Assembly: GCF_012516475.1 (NCBI RefSeq)
Contig: NZ_CP051217.1
Span: 1,178,001 to 1,242,000 of the forward strand
Origin: Parasphingorhabdus halotolerans
GTDB taxonomy: Bacteria > Pseudomonadota > Alphaproteobacteria > Sphingomonadales > Sphingomonadaceae
DNA length: 64,000 bases
Direction of reading: 5' to 3'
The position numbers were made by a program, and so were the translations under genes. A model generated the notes under the pieces. It was not told the origin of the DNA and did no database searches. It worked only from the letters and a program-made list of their open reading frames with translations. This document shows positions 55,086-63,681 of the stretch, in pieces (position 1 is the first letter of the stretch; the number at the start of each line of letters is the position of its first letter).

Positions 55086-55508
55086 ATGGCCATTTCCGAA
55101 GACCAGTTGAAACGTCTGGCAGAGCAACTGCCGGATGTCAGTCGCGATCCGCAAGCGGTTCGAAATCGCGTCGAAGCGATGGAAAAAATACTCGAACGCG
55201 CCTTTGTTATTCCGGGCATCAACAGGCCTATCGGACTGGATTCGCTAGTCGGCTTAATCCCGGTCGTCGGTGATATCGCCACTGCGCTGATGGGTGCCTA
55301 TATCGTCTGGGAGGCCCGCAATCTTGGCATGTCGAAGATGCAACTCACCCGCATGGCAGCCAATGTCGGAATTGATACTGCGCTGGGCGCTATTCCCCTG
55401 GCGGGCGATGCATTTGACTTTTTCTGGCGGTCTAACAGCCGTAACCTCAAGATTGTTCGCAAACATCTGGACAAACATCATCCTGGTACACGGACGATTG
55501 AAGGGTAA
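55086..55508 (+). CDS. DUF4112 protein
   Basis: A 140-residue protein with the DUF4112 core: IPGINRPIGLDSLVGLIPVVGDIATALMGAYIVWEARNLG and NVGIDTALGAIPLAGDAFDFFWRSNSRNL, where two hydrophobic Gly/Pro-rich segments probably enter the membrane. Function unknown. AGGGAGGCTGAAT precedes the start. Its 3' end overlaps the convergent RNase T2 gene by 31 bases. Confidence 0.88.
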   Translation: MAISEDQLKRLAEQLPDVSRDPQAVRNRVEAMEKILERAFVIPGINRPIGLDSLVGLIPVVGDIATALMGAYIVWEARNLGMSKMQLTRMAANVGIDTALGAIPLAGDAFDFFWRSNSRNLKIVRKHLDKHHPGTRTIEG

Positions 55509-56245
55509 CAATCAAGCCCCCGCCAAATCTTGACCGGCACATCATCCTTCAACGCGCGCATATTCGCCGGACAACGCGTGGGCCGAAAGTTCTTGCCCAA
55601 ACACAGCCGCACTTCATTCAGCCAGCCACGTTGATTGACTTTCAATCGAACCATTTCCGGACGCAGACCATCGTTCGCAGCGGCGAAAGCGTTTCGTAGA
55701 GCGCCGACAGTCAGAGGCTTGCGCGATAATCTGTCCATATCGGGAAACTGCACAGCATCAAACATCGTCCTGGATATCCTAAAATAAGTTTCGGGGCGCT
55801 TGGCCATGCAAGTGCCGTGTTTGGCCCACTCACTTGCCATAAGCCGGGTCGAGGGCATCATGCAGAAATTGCGTTTGATGAGCGCAGGCGGCAGCGCATT
55901 CGTGGCACGACACCATTGCGGATAGGCAGGTCCACGCGCATCCGGCCACAAGCCGTGGAGAATGAAGGCAAAACTCCCGTCATCGCCACTGCACTGGGTT
56001 TTGTCGCGGCGGCTGTCCTTGCGCAGACGGCAAAATTCAGGAGACCAGCTCAGCGCCAGAGTGTATCCGTTGACGGGTCTTATTCGGCGCGGTTCGCTGG
56101 ACGGCTTTTTTGCCGGAGCGGCGGATTGGAGAACCGACGGCGCACGGCATTGGTAGGATTGGGCGTGTGCAGGAGATGCCGCAAGCAAGATCGCCACCAT
56201 GCACAGCAATCCAAAAAACCCGTCATGCTGAACTTGTTTCAGCAT
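55478..56245 (-). CDS. Ribonuclease T2 family protein (periplasmic or secreted)
   Basis: An RNase T2 of up to 255 residues. Both active-site blocks are present: CAS-I in FILHGLWPDARG and CAS-II in SEWAKHGTCMAKR, each with its catalytic His. A hydrophobic signal (LLCMVAILLAASPAHA) precedes the mature part. The outermost start, MLKQVQHDG, is encoded by a dispersed palindrome (56221-56246) that has landed across the 5' end; ATG at 56200 or a TTG at 56215 would give a more ordinary signal peptide. It would cut RNA non-specifically outside the cytoplasm. Confidence 0.9.
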   Translation of the reverse strand: MLKQVQHDGFFGLLCMVAILLAASPAHAQSYQCRAPSVLQSAAPAKKPSSEPRRIRPVNGYTLALSWSPEFCRLRKDSRRDKTQCSGDDGSFAFILHGLWPDARGPAYPQWCRATNALPPALIKRNFCMMPSTRLMASEWAKHGTCMAKRPETYFRISRTMFDAVQFPDMDRLSRKPLTVGALRNAFAAANDGLRPEMVRLKVNQRGWLNEVRLCLGKNFRPTRCPANMRALKDDVPVKIWRGLDCYPSIVRVPG

Positions 56246-56246
56246 C
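56221..56246. repeat. Dispersed palindrome copy at the 5' end of the RNase T2 gene
   Basis: CGTCATGCTGAACTTGTTTC-AGCATC, a near-perfect copy of the family; read on the minus strand it supplies ATG CTG AAA CAA. Confidence 0.88.
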
Positions 56247-56269
56247 TCCCGAATATCCTTTGGAGAACA

Positions 56270-57133
56270 TCAAACCTGTTCAAAATCAAGCCCTATATCC
56301 GCAGCAGGCGCACTCTGCGTCAACCGCCCAACCGAAATAAAATCAACGCCCGTCTCTGCCTTATCGCGGATGGTTTCCAAAGTGACGCCGCCGCTCGCCT
56401 CGGTAGGCACGCGCCCGCCGATCAGTGTCACGGCTCCGCGCAATGTTGCCGGTTCCATATTGTCGAGCAGCAGGTGCGTTGCGCCTGCGGCTAGAGCTGG
56501 CTCGATCTGGTCAACCCTATCCACCTCAACAATAATCCGTTCGATCCCCGCATCAACCGCACGCTTCACTGCTTCGGTGATATTTCCTGCGACCGCGACA
56601 TGATTATCCTTAATCATCGCCGCATCCCAAAGGCCCATCCGGTGGTTCTGCGCCCCGCCCATCCGCGTCGCATATTTCTCCAGCACCCGAAGGCCCGGGA
56701 TAGTTTTGCGCGTGTCGAGCAAGGTGCAGCCCGTACCCGCAATCCGCCGAACATATTCATTAGTCATGGTCGCGATACCGGTGAGATGCTGCACGGTGTT
56801 CAGCGCACTGCGTTCGGCGGTCAGCATCGCCCGGCCCTTGCCTTTCAGCCGCATGATATCGGTGCCAGCGGCGACTGCCTCGCCTTCAGCTACCAGAATT
56901 TCAATATCCACATCGGGATCGAGATGCCGGAAAAACGCCTCCGCAATTGGAAGGCCAGCAATCACCGCATCATGGCGGCTATCCATCACGCCGGTAAAAA
57001 TGGCGTCTTCGGGGATGACAGTTTCGGATGTGACATCGCGACCTGTCGGGCCGAGGTCTTCGGCCAGCGTCGAAGCAACGAAGGCATCGAGATCAAAACT
57101 TGTCAGATTAAAATTGTCTGGCGAGAAGGGCAT
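56270..57133 (-). CDS. nadC: Nicotinate-nucleotide pyrophosphorylase (carboxylating)
   Basis: A 287-residue quinolinate phosphoribosyltransferase. AERSALNTVQHLTGIATMTNEYV, LLDTRKTIPGLRVLEKYATRMGGAQNHRMGLWDAAMIKDNHV and IIVEVDRVDQIEPAL are the family blocks, with the Arg/Lys/His residues that bind quinolinate. It forms nicotinate mononucleotide from quinolinate and PRPP. Its start overlaps the end of the DUF2254 gene by 26 bases. nadA is about 2 kb upstream; nadB is not in the window. Confidence 0.96.
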   Translation of the reverse strand: MPFSPDNFNLTSFDLDAFVASTLAEDLGPTGRDVTSETVIPEDAIFTGVMDSRHDAVIAGLPIAEAFFRHLDPDVDIEILVAEGEAVAAGTDIMRLKGKGRAMLTAERSALNTVQHLTGIATMTNEYVRRIAGTGCTLLDTRKTIPGLRVLEKYATRMGGAQNHRMGLWDAAMIKDNHVAVAGNITEAVKRAVDAGIERIIVEVDRVDQIEPALAAGATHLLLDNMEPATLRGAVTLIGGRVPTEASGGVTLETIRDKAETGVDFISVGRLTQSAPAADIGLDFEQV

Positions 57134-58460
57134 TGCTGCTACTTTCCATCATATTGTTAAATTCGACAAGGCGCGCTTCCAATTCCTCCAGTGACGGCCC
57201 TACCAGATGGTGCCGTGCTTGCTTGACCATCGTTTCGGCTTCTTCGCCGATCAGGCGAAGCCGCCGGTCCGATTGGCAAGACGTAGCGGCGGAAAACAGT
57301 GCGTTGAGAAAATTGATCGACGCCAGATGATTGGTTGCCACGCCCGACCGCATCGCTCCGAAACTCCGTTCGACAAAATGGCTAAAATCATCGCTTAGCG
57401 GCTGTACCCGCTGCCAGTCATAATCCTCCTGCTCGGGGCCTCTGTCCAGATCACGGCTGCCGAGTTCAGCAAGGGCCGCGCCCATCCAGTGCATGGAGGT
57501 GATCGCGGTGAACGGGTCATTAATCCCGGGTGAAAGCGCCCGCAACGCTATCTCGACCAATTCGTCGATCAGATATTCAAGGTCCTGTGTTGCCGTCCGC
57601 ATCCCACCCGTACTCAGACAGTTGCGAATTTTATCGGATATTTCTTCGCTGGCACCGGTTCCCGACAATTCGGCAATCGGAACGTTGGGATGGATAAAAT
57701 CACCGGTGCGCACTCTGAGTGCAATAGTCGCCTCATGCTCGCGCGCAATTTCATCAAGCGTGTCAAAATCGATGATATCAATATAGCCTTTATTCACCGA
57801 GATTATCGGTTCACCTTGGGATTGCTCACGCGGCTCGCGTTCTTCTATTTCGCTTGGATAGCGCGCCTTTACGTCACAAATCAGTCGCTCACCGATATCC
57901 TTGAGCACCGTGTTGATTCGGATGCTCGCAGGGATGTGGTGGAGGAAATAGACCAACACGGCAACGGCAAAAATCGCCATGATCATCGCGACGAGCAAGG
58001 ACAATTGCGGCGTGAAACCGGGCAAAACCGAAGCAGCGGCATCGGCGGCCGACGCGGCACGTTCATCCTCGTCGCGCACGGTGCGGATCACCATCAATGC
58101 GTAAACAAAAGTCGCGATAAAGGTCGCCAGCGAAAGCTGATTGCCTTTATCTTCCATGAAATTGGTTAGCAGACGCGGGCCATAGTTGCCGCTCGCATAG
58201 GCCACCGCTGCGATAGTTATTGAGAAGACTGTCGAGGCGACACCGATCATCGATCCGGCAATCACGGTCAGCGTGGTGCGCGCGCCAGCCGGACGACTGA
58301 CATGGAGCCAGTCATAGGTAGAAAACCAGTCCGCCGCGCCATTGCGATCCAGATAGATGGTGACAAACGAAAGGAAGAACGCGATTGTCGAGAACAATGC
58401 CGGATAAAACCAGTAGCTGGCGTTTATGGACAGCAAGGCGGAGCGGATGCGGGCGATCAT
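57108..58460 (-). CDS. DUF2254 membrane protein
   Basis: A 450-residue protein with four N-terminal membrane helices (YPALFSTIAFFLSFVTIYL, LTVIAGSMIGVASTVFSITIAAVAYA, LATFIATFVYALMVI, LLVAMIMAIFAVAVLVYFLHHI) and a large soluble part containing NDPFTAITSMHWMGAALAELGSRD, matching DUF2254. Function unknown; the topology recalls a channel or sensor. Overlaps nadC. Confidence 0.9.
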   Translation of the reverse strand: MIARIRSALLSINASYWFYPALFSTIAFFLSFVTIYLDRNGAADWFSTYDWLHVSRPAGARTTLTVIAGSMIGVASTVFSITIAAVAYASGNYGPRLLTNFMEDKGNQLSLATFIATFVYALMVIRTVRDEDERAASAADAAASVLPGFTPQLSLLVAMIMAIFAVAVLVYFLHHIPASIRINTVLKDIGERLICDVKARYPSEIEEREPREQSQGEPIISVNKGYIDIIDFDTLDEIAREHEATIALRVRTGDFIHPNVPIAELSGTGASEEISDKIRNCLSTGGMRTATQDLEYLIDELVEIALRALSPGINDPFTAITSMHWMGAALAELGSRDLDRGPEQEDYDWQRVQPLSDDFSHFVERSFGAMRSGVATNHLASINFLNALFSAATSCQSDRRLRLIGEEAETMVKQARHHLVGPSLEELEARLVEFNNMMESSSNALLARQF

Positions 58461-58799
58461 CGCGTCACGCTATCCGATAACGCATGGAGGGGAAAGCAGG
58501 AAATAGCTGTCGTGGACCGAGAGAATTCACCCATTTTCACACTCTTGTTCCGCACGTAACAATATTACAAAGTTTAGGAAAGTTAGCCCTGTACGTGCGC
58601 GCGCCCGCACGCGCGCGTTGCAAGAAGCGTTCCCAACATGGTTGGACGGGGCGATAGAGAAGTGACCTAACTAACATTGCAGCGGCGATGATGTCACAAT
58701 TGACGGCATGTAGGAAAGCGTTTCCGCTTGTCCGAAACTGCCAAGCCGTAACCCCACTTTGTCATTCCCGCGAAGGCGGGAACCCAGTTAGATCGAACT
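58461..58799. other. Intergenic region with alternating GC tract and palindrome
   Basis: No gene is supported. It holds an alternating purine-pyrimidine stretch at 58591-58618 (GTACGTGCGCGCGCCCGCAC then GCGCGCGT) and a GTCATTCCCGCGAAGGCGGG repeat at 58761-58785 just before the GIY-YIG gene. Confidence 0.6.
58761..58785. repeat. GTCATTCCCGCGAAGGCGGGAA palindrome
   Basis: TTCCCGC-GAAG-GCGGGAA hairpin, a widespread dispersed repeat of proteobacteria, ending 14 bases before the GIY-YIG start. Confidence 0.88.
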
Positions 58800-59027
58800 A
58801 TGCCGCGCAGATATCATGTCTATATTCTTGCCAGCAAGCGCAGCGGAACCCTTTATATCGGGCTCACCAGCAATCTTACCGCCCGCATTTTCGCCCACAG
58901 AAACGGCAAGGGTTCAGAGTTTACGAAAAAATACGGTGTAACCAGACTGGTCCACATCGAACCCTATGCCGATGTCCGCGACACCATTGCCCGTGAAAAG
59001 GCGCTCAAGAAATGGAACCGTGACTGA
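58800..59027 (+). CDS. GIY-YIG endonuclease-domain protein, C terminus cut by a nonsense codon
   Basis: A 75-residue GIY-YIG protein: YHVYILASKRSGTLYIGLTSNLTARIFAHRNGKG carries the GIY (VYI) and YIG (LYIG) motifs, the Arg and the His; EKALKKWNRD is the conserved C-terminal helix start. Relatives continue with Trp-Lys and about 20 more residues. Here TGA replaces that Trp, and the frame continues KLRLIEESIRDCFKLNQKSV to 59090. The catalytic Glu-bearing and nuclease core is intact, so a shortened protein could be active. A palindromic repeat lies directly upstream. Confidence 0.85.
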   Translation: MPRRYHVYILASKRSGTLYIGLTSNLTARIFAHRNGKGSEFTKKYGVTRLVHIEPYADVRDTIAREKALKKWNRD

Positions 59028-59140
59028 AAACTGCGTTTGATTGAAGAGAGCATTCGGGATTGCTTCAAACTCAATCAGAAGTCTGTTTGATCCGTAACCA
59101 TTTCGAACTTCAAAGCTAAACATTTGAAGTTCTCATGTTG

Positions 59141-60154
59141 CTAATCCTCATGCGCCAAATCGGTCGGCCCCAAATCACCCTGCCCAACGGTCGTGCTCGC
59201 CATTTCCATCATCTTGTCGATCGATTTGCGCGCTTGCAGGCGCAGGTCTTCGTCCATCTCGATGCGGGGCTCCAGATCGCGCAAAGCCACGTAGAGTTTT
59301 TCCATCGTGTTCAGCGCCATATAGGGGCAGATGTTGCAATTGCAGTTGCCGTCCGCACCGGGGGCGCCGATGAAGTTTTTTTCCGGCACCGCTTTTTCCA
59401 TCTGGTGGATGATATGCGGTTCGGTGGCGATGATGATCGTGTCGCCTTCAAACTCCTTGGCATATTTGAGGATCGCACTGGTCGAACCGACCATGTCCGC
59501 ATGATCCAATATATAGGCCGGACATTCGGGGTGCGCGGCAACCGGCGCATCTGGATGCTGGGTTTTCAGCTTCAAGAGTTCGGTCTCGCTAAACGCTTCA
59601 TGGACAATGCATACGCCGGGCCACAACAGCATATCGCGTCCGGTTTTCTTGGCGATATAGCCGCCAAGATGCTTGTCCGGACCAAAGATGATTTTCTGAT
59701 CGAGCGGGATCTGGCTGAGAATATGTTCTGCGGACGAACTGGTGACGATAATATCCGACAATGCCTTCACTTCGGCAGAACAGTTAATATAAGTCAGCGC
59801 GATATGATCGGGATGCTCGTCGCGAAACGCCTTGAATTTATCCGGCGGGCAGCTGTCTTCCAGTGAACAGCCGGCATCCATATCGGGCAACACCACGATC
59901 TTCTCCGGCGACAGAATTTTCGCAGTTTCGGCCATGAATTTCACACCGCAAAATGCAATCACGTCGGCATCGGTTTCCGCCGCCTTGCGGGATAATTCCA
60001 GACTATCACCGACAAAATCGGCGATATCCTGAATTTCCGGCTTCTGATAATAATGGGCCAGGATGATCGCATTGCGTTCGGTTTTAAGCCGCTTGATTTC
60101 TTCGACCACATCCACTCCGGCTAACGAGCCACCTACTCCACCACGTGCGTCCAT
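59141..60154 (-). CDS. nadA: Quinolinate synthase
   Basis: A 337-residue NadA. AIILAHYYQKPEIQDIADFVGDSLELSRKA, FCGVKFMAETAKIL, PDMDAGCSLEDSCP, LLWPGVCIVHEAF, HPECP and CNCNICPYMALNTMEKLYVAL include the three Cys ligands of the [4Fe-4S] cluster. It condenses iminoaspartate with DHAP to quinolinate. Start 60154 follows AGGAGACGATAAA; longer frames are upstream junk. Confidence 0.96.
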   Translation of the reverse strand: MDARGGVGGSLAGVDVVEEIKRLKTERNAIILAHYYQKPEIQDIADFVGDSLELSRKAAETDADVIAFCGVKFMAETAKILSPEKIVVLPDMDAGCSLEDSCPPDKFKAFRDEHPDHIALTYINCSAEVKALSDIIVTSSSAEHILSQIPLDQKIIFGPDKHLGGYIAKKTGRDMLLWPGVCIVHEAFSETELLKLKTQHPDAPVAAHPECPAYILDHADMVGSTSAILKYAKEFEGDTIIIATEPHIIHQMEKAVPEKNFIGAPGADGNCNCNICPYMALNTMEKLYVALRDLEPRIEMDEDLRLQARKSIDKMMEMASTTVGQGDLGPTDLAHED

Positions 60155-60284
60155 TTTATCGTCTCCTTTGCCGAATATCGGCGGTTCTCCCTTCATATAG
60201 GAAGCAAACGCGCGTTTGTCTTGCCCCGAACTTCGCATTATGCGAGATTCTGTGTAAACTGATCCCGGAAACGGGGAGATATTT

Positions 60285-61898
60285 ATGTATCAAGTCAAAC
60301 TCACGGAATCTTTTTTTCCGGCGCGGGCCGACACGCCCTATCGCGAGACGACGGTTGCCCGATTGCTGCGGGAGCAAGCGGATACCCGCAGGAACGAGCT
60401 AGCGCTCCAGGAATTACTGGAAGATGCCAGCATTGGGCGGACCTGGACCTATGCCGAATTGCTGGCCGATTGCGAAAAGCTGGGTCGCGCTTTGGCATCC
60501 CGGCACCCGGCAGGCGCGCGGATCGCGATATGGGCGAGCAATTGTCCGGAATGGGTGCTGATGCAATATGCCGCGATGCTGGCTGGCCTGACCGTGGTGA
60601 CCGTCAACCCCGCATATATCGCGCGCGAGCTTCGCTATGTTCTCGAACAATCGGGTGCGGTTGGCCTCTATCATTCATCGGCCGTGCGCGGGCGGGCGCT
60701 GGGTCCGGTTGCGGAAGAAGCCTGTTACGGCCTCGCAAACGCGGTTCAACAATTTGATATCAGCGATATGGACACGCTATTGGATGGGCCTGAAAACGTC
60801 GATCTCCGCGAGACACATCCCGATCATATCATGCAGATTCAATATACCTCGGGTACGACCGGGCTGCCCAAGGGCGTATTGCTTAAGCAGGGTGGCGTGT
60901 TGCAGAATAATGCCGATATTGTGGGACGCTGGGGCGTTGAACCGGGTGACGGCATTCTTGTCCCGACACCGCTTTTCCATGCTGGCGGTTCGGCCTTCAT
61001 GTTTGGCGCGCTAACAACTGGAGCGGTCTATATATCCGTGCCCTATTTCGATCCCGCCTTAATGATCAACGCGATTGAAAGCACGCGTCCCCGTTTTACC
61101 GGTGGGGTGCCCACGATGCTGGTGCTTATGGTCGATGAAGTGAAACGCAGCGGCAAGGATATGAGTTCGGTTGAGCGGATGATGTGCGGGGCCGCCATGG
61201 TCGCGCCGGAACTGGCGAAAAACGCCCGGAGCCTTTTTGGCGCGCCTGTGCATGTTATCTATGGCCAGACCGAAGCCGCGCCGGGGATCACTTTCTCCTT
61301 CGCCGACGACAGCGAAGAAGACCTGACCCAGACCATTGGTCAGCCGCTGCCGCACATGGACGTCGCGATCCTCAACCCTTCCGACAATTCAGTCTGCGCG
61401 ATTGGCGAACAGGGCGAGATTTGTGTGCGTGGTTACAATGTCATGCACGGCTATAATGACAATCCCGAAGCCACCGCAGATGCAATTGATCAAGATGGCT
61501 GGCTACACTCCGGCGATCTCGGAACGATGGACGAGCGGGGCTATTTGAAAATCACTGGCCGGGTAAAGGAGATGATCATCAAGGGCGGCGAGAACCTGTT
61601 CCCAGCGGAAATCGAGAATGCGATGCTGGAGCATCCAATGGTTGCGGAAGTGGCAGTAGCCGGGGTCCCGGATGACAAATATGGCGAACTGGTTGCTTGT
61701 TTTATGCGCGCCGTCGATGGTCAAAAGCCCGATGAAAATGAGCTACGAACCTTTATTCGCGAACGGCTCTCCCCACAGAAAACGCCAAGTTTTTGGTTGT
61801 GGGTCGAAGAATGGCCAATGACAGGATCAGGTAAAATCCAGAAATTCGCTCTTTCGGAAGCTTTCGTGCGCGGAGACTATAACGACCAGCTCGCTTGA
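60285..61898 (+). CDS. Acyl-CoA ligase (AMP-binding, ANL superfamily)
   Basis: A 537-residue ANL ligase. YTSGTTGLPKGV near 187, YGQTEAAP near 326, HSGDLG near 408, ITGRVKEMIIKGGENLFPAEIE and the catalytic Lys in TGSGKIQKFAL near 517 are all present. Resembles medium/long-chain FadD-like or feruloyl-type ligases; substrate unknown. GGGGAGATATTT precedes the start. Not closely related to the ligase at 5451, and without pathway neighbours. Confidence 0.92.
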   Translation: MYQVKLTESFFPARADTPYRETTVARLLREQADTRRNELALQELLEDASIGRTWTYAELLADCEKLGRALASRHPAGARIAIWASNCPEWVLMQYAAMLAGLTVVTVNPAYIARELRYVLEQSGAVGLYHSSAVRGRALGPVAEEACYGLANAVQQFDISDMDTLLDGPENVDLRETHPDHIMQIQYTSGTTGLPKGVLLKQGGVLQNNADIVGRWGVEPGDGILVPTPLFHAGGSAFMFGALTTGAVYISVPYFDPALMINAIESTRPRFTGGVPTMLVLMVDEVKRSGKDMSSVERMMCGAAMVAPELAKNARSLFGAPVHVIYGQTEAAPGITFSFADDSEEDLTQTIGQPLPHMDVAILNPSDNSVCAIGEQGEICVRGYNVMHGYNDNPEATADAIDQDGWLHSGDLGTMDERGYLKITGRVKEMIIKGGENLFPAEIENAMLEHPMVAEVAVAGVPDDKYGELVACFMRAVDGQKPDENELRTFIRERLSPQKTPSFWLWVEEWPMTGSGKIQKFALSEAFVRGDYNDQLA

Positions 61899-61910
61899 AA
61901 ATGCGGAGAG

Positions 61911-62983
61911 CTACTTGGTCGGCATCCGAAATGACATAATCCGCGAGACCGCTTTCTGGTTGGCGTCCATGCCGCCTACAATATAGAAATTTTTTCCATC
62001 GTTCACGAGACCACGGTGGTCCATGCTCGGCTCGGCTAGTTGGCCCAGCTCTTTCCATTTGTCGGTGGTCAGATCGTACTCAAAAAAGCGCCCGCCGGGT
62101 TTGGCGGGAACCCCGTCATAACCGATGCCGTCATAGTTATACGGATTGTCACCGCCTCCTGCAAAAATGACTTTGCCGCGTCTGTCGTCACCAATCGCCG
62201 CCATCCGGTATCGCGCTATACCGGCATGGGCATCAACCCCCGCCAGGTGATTTCGGTTGGATTTTTCGGATCAATATCCCCGCGCCAAGTCAGTTTTGCG
62301 GCGGCAAATTTGCGCTTTCCATCGACCAGTCTGTCAACCACCGCGACACCATCGGTCACAATGATGCTGTCTCCCGCTATCCCTCCAGCGTGGCCAAACA
62401 CTGGTTTTCCAGGAAACGCAGTCGCCTCGGTCCATGCGTCCGTCTGCGTATCATAAAGCTGCACGACGCTAACATTGCCTTCGTCATGCCATCCTGAGAT
62501 CAGATAGATGAAACGGTTCTGATAGGGTATCGCCACCATATCATCGACAGGGGTCGGCATATCGGCTTTGCGCGTATAGCTATTGTCTGCCGGGTGAAAG
62601 GCGAAGACTTCCGGTGTCGAAACTTCATCGCCGTTTTCCGCTACAGTATATCCACCAAAAACATAGATCGTTCCCGCAACAGTCACGGCGGCACTGGCAA
62701 GACGACCTTCGCTAACGGGCACGTTTGTAATGGCTTCACAAGCTTTGATGCTGACCACACAGGCATAGGCGGCGTTGGACGTGTCCTGCCACGTCTTTCC
62801 CGATTTCAGGCCATTAAAGCTGTATATGGTCGGCCCATCAGGACCCTCTGCCATTGCCACAGCATTATTGGTTATCGGCTCGGGCAGTTCAAACCCCGCA
62901 ACCGAGGACATAACTTCCTGTTGCGGCGTTTGTTCACAAGCAGACAGAGCCAGTGCAGCTACAATGACCCAAAAATACTTCAT
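61911..62983 (-). pseudogene. Kelch-repeat lipoprotein, frameshifted
   Basis: A lipoprotein (MKYFWVIVAALALSACEQ; lipobox LSAC) with a kelch beta-propeller: SAAVTVAGTIYVFGGYT, VAIPYQNRFIYLISGWHDEGNVSVVQLYDTQTDAW, GHAGGIAGDSIIVTDG. The first frame stops at 62216 just after WRGLMPMPV; the remainder (ARYRMAAIGDDRRGKVIFAGGGDNPYN...YIVGGMD) lies in another frame. A one-base deletion or two-base insertion around 62216-62226 explains it. Start 62983 overlaps the DUF4230 stop (ATGA). A sequencing error is possible but no homopolymer is involved. Confidence 0.82.
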
Positions 62984-63681
62984 TCCATGTCTTCCATCTG
63001 CTTCTTTTCGGCCAGCACCTCGGCAATCGGCCGCGATAAATCCCATTGCTCACTATATCGACTTTTTTCATAAGGGAAGAAAGCATCGACTTTGACCTCC
63101 ACGCCCGCCGCTTGCAATGGCAATGCAAAACTGTGGCGAATAGCGCGCCGCGCAGCCTCTCTCGCTAGCCGCATTTGCAGCGGGTTCTTGGCTTGCGTTG
63201 CCAATTCTTCCACAGCCTTTTTGCGATTGGCCTGATCAAGCCGGTCTTCGGCATCGGTAAAGGCGATTAACAAACCACCGTCATCATAGGTCTGTATTTT
63301 CTCGATATGCACTTCCGGGCGGGCTATTTCGATGGCTGGCAATTCGACATAAAGCGTATTGTCTTGCGCGTCCCAACGGACATCGTCGGCCTTAAGTTTC
63401 GCTAAATCCACCTCATAGCGCACAGTACCCGGCATAATCAGCGTCTTGCGGGCGGAAAGACCCAACTTTGTTAGCGTTGTGGTCACGGTCGCATTATAGC
63501 TGGCCGAGAATACCGTTAAGCGGTTTTGTTCGCGCAAACCTTCAAGACTGGCGCTGGCAATCGATACCGGGTCAGGATTAAAACTGCTTTCAACGCGATT
63601 TAAAAGTAACCACAAGATTGCGCCCAGTAACAGCAGTATGCCGCTGACCAAGGCTGCAGGAACCCACATCTTGCGGCTCAT
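62980..63681 (-). CDS. DUF4230 protein with N-terminal anchor
   Basis: A 233-residue protein: one N-terminal helix (WVPAALVSGILLLLGAILWLLL) then a DUF4230 domain (LREQNRLTVFSASYNATVTT, MPGTVRYEVDLAKL, NTLYVELPAIEIARPEV, REAARRAIRHSFALPL). Function unknown. Start 63681 overlaps the stop of the MBL-fold gene (ATGA); the downstream kelch gene overlaps its stop. Confidence 0.82.
   Translation of the reverse strand: MSRKMWVPAALVSGILLLLGAILWLLLNRVESSFNPDPVSIASASLEGLREQNRLTVFSASYNATVTTTLTKLGLSARKTLIMPGTVRYEVDLAKLKADDVRWDAQDNTLYVELPAIEIARPEVHIEKIQTYDDGGLLIAFTDAEDRLDQANRKKAVEELATQAKNPLQMRLAREAARRAIRHSFALPLQAAGVEVKVDAFFPYEKSRYSEQWDLSRPIAEVLAEKKQMEDME

Noticed and set aside
58688-58996. A 102-residue frame reading through the CCCGCGAAGGCGGG repeat (CHSREGGNP)
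   Set aside because: The peptide is a translation of the repeat and overlaps the GIY-YIG gene in another frame.
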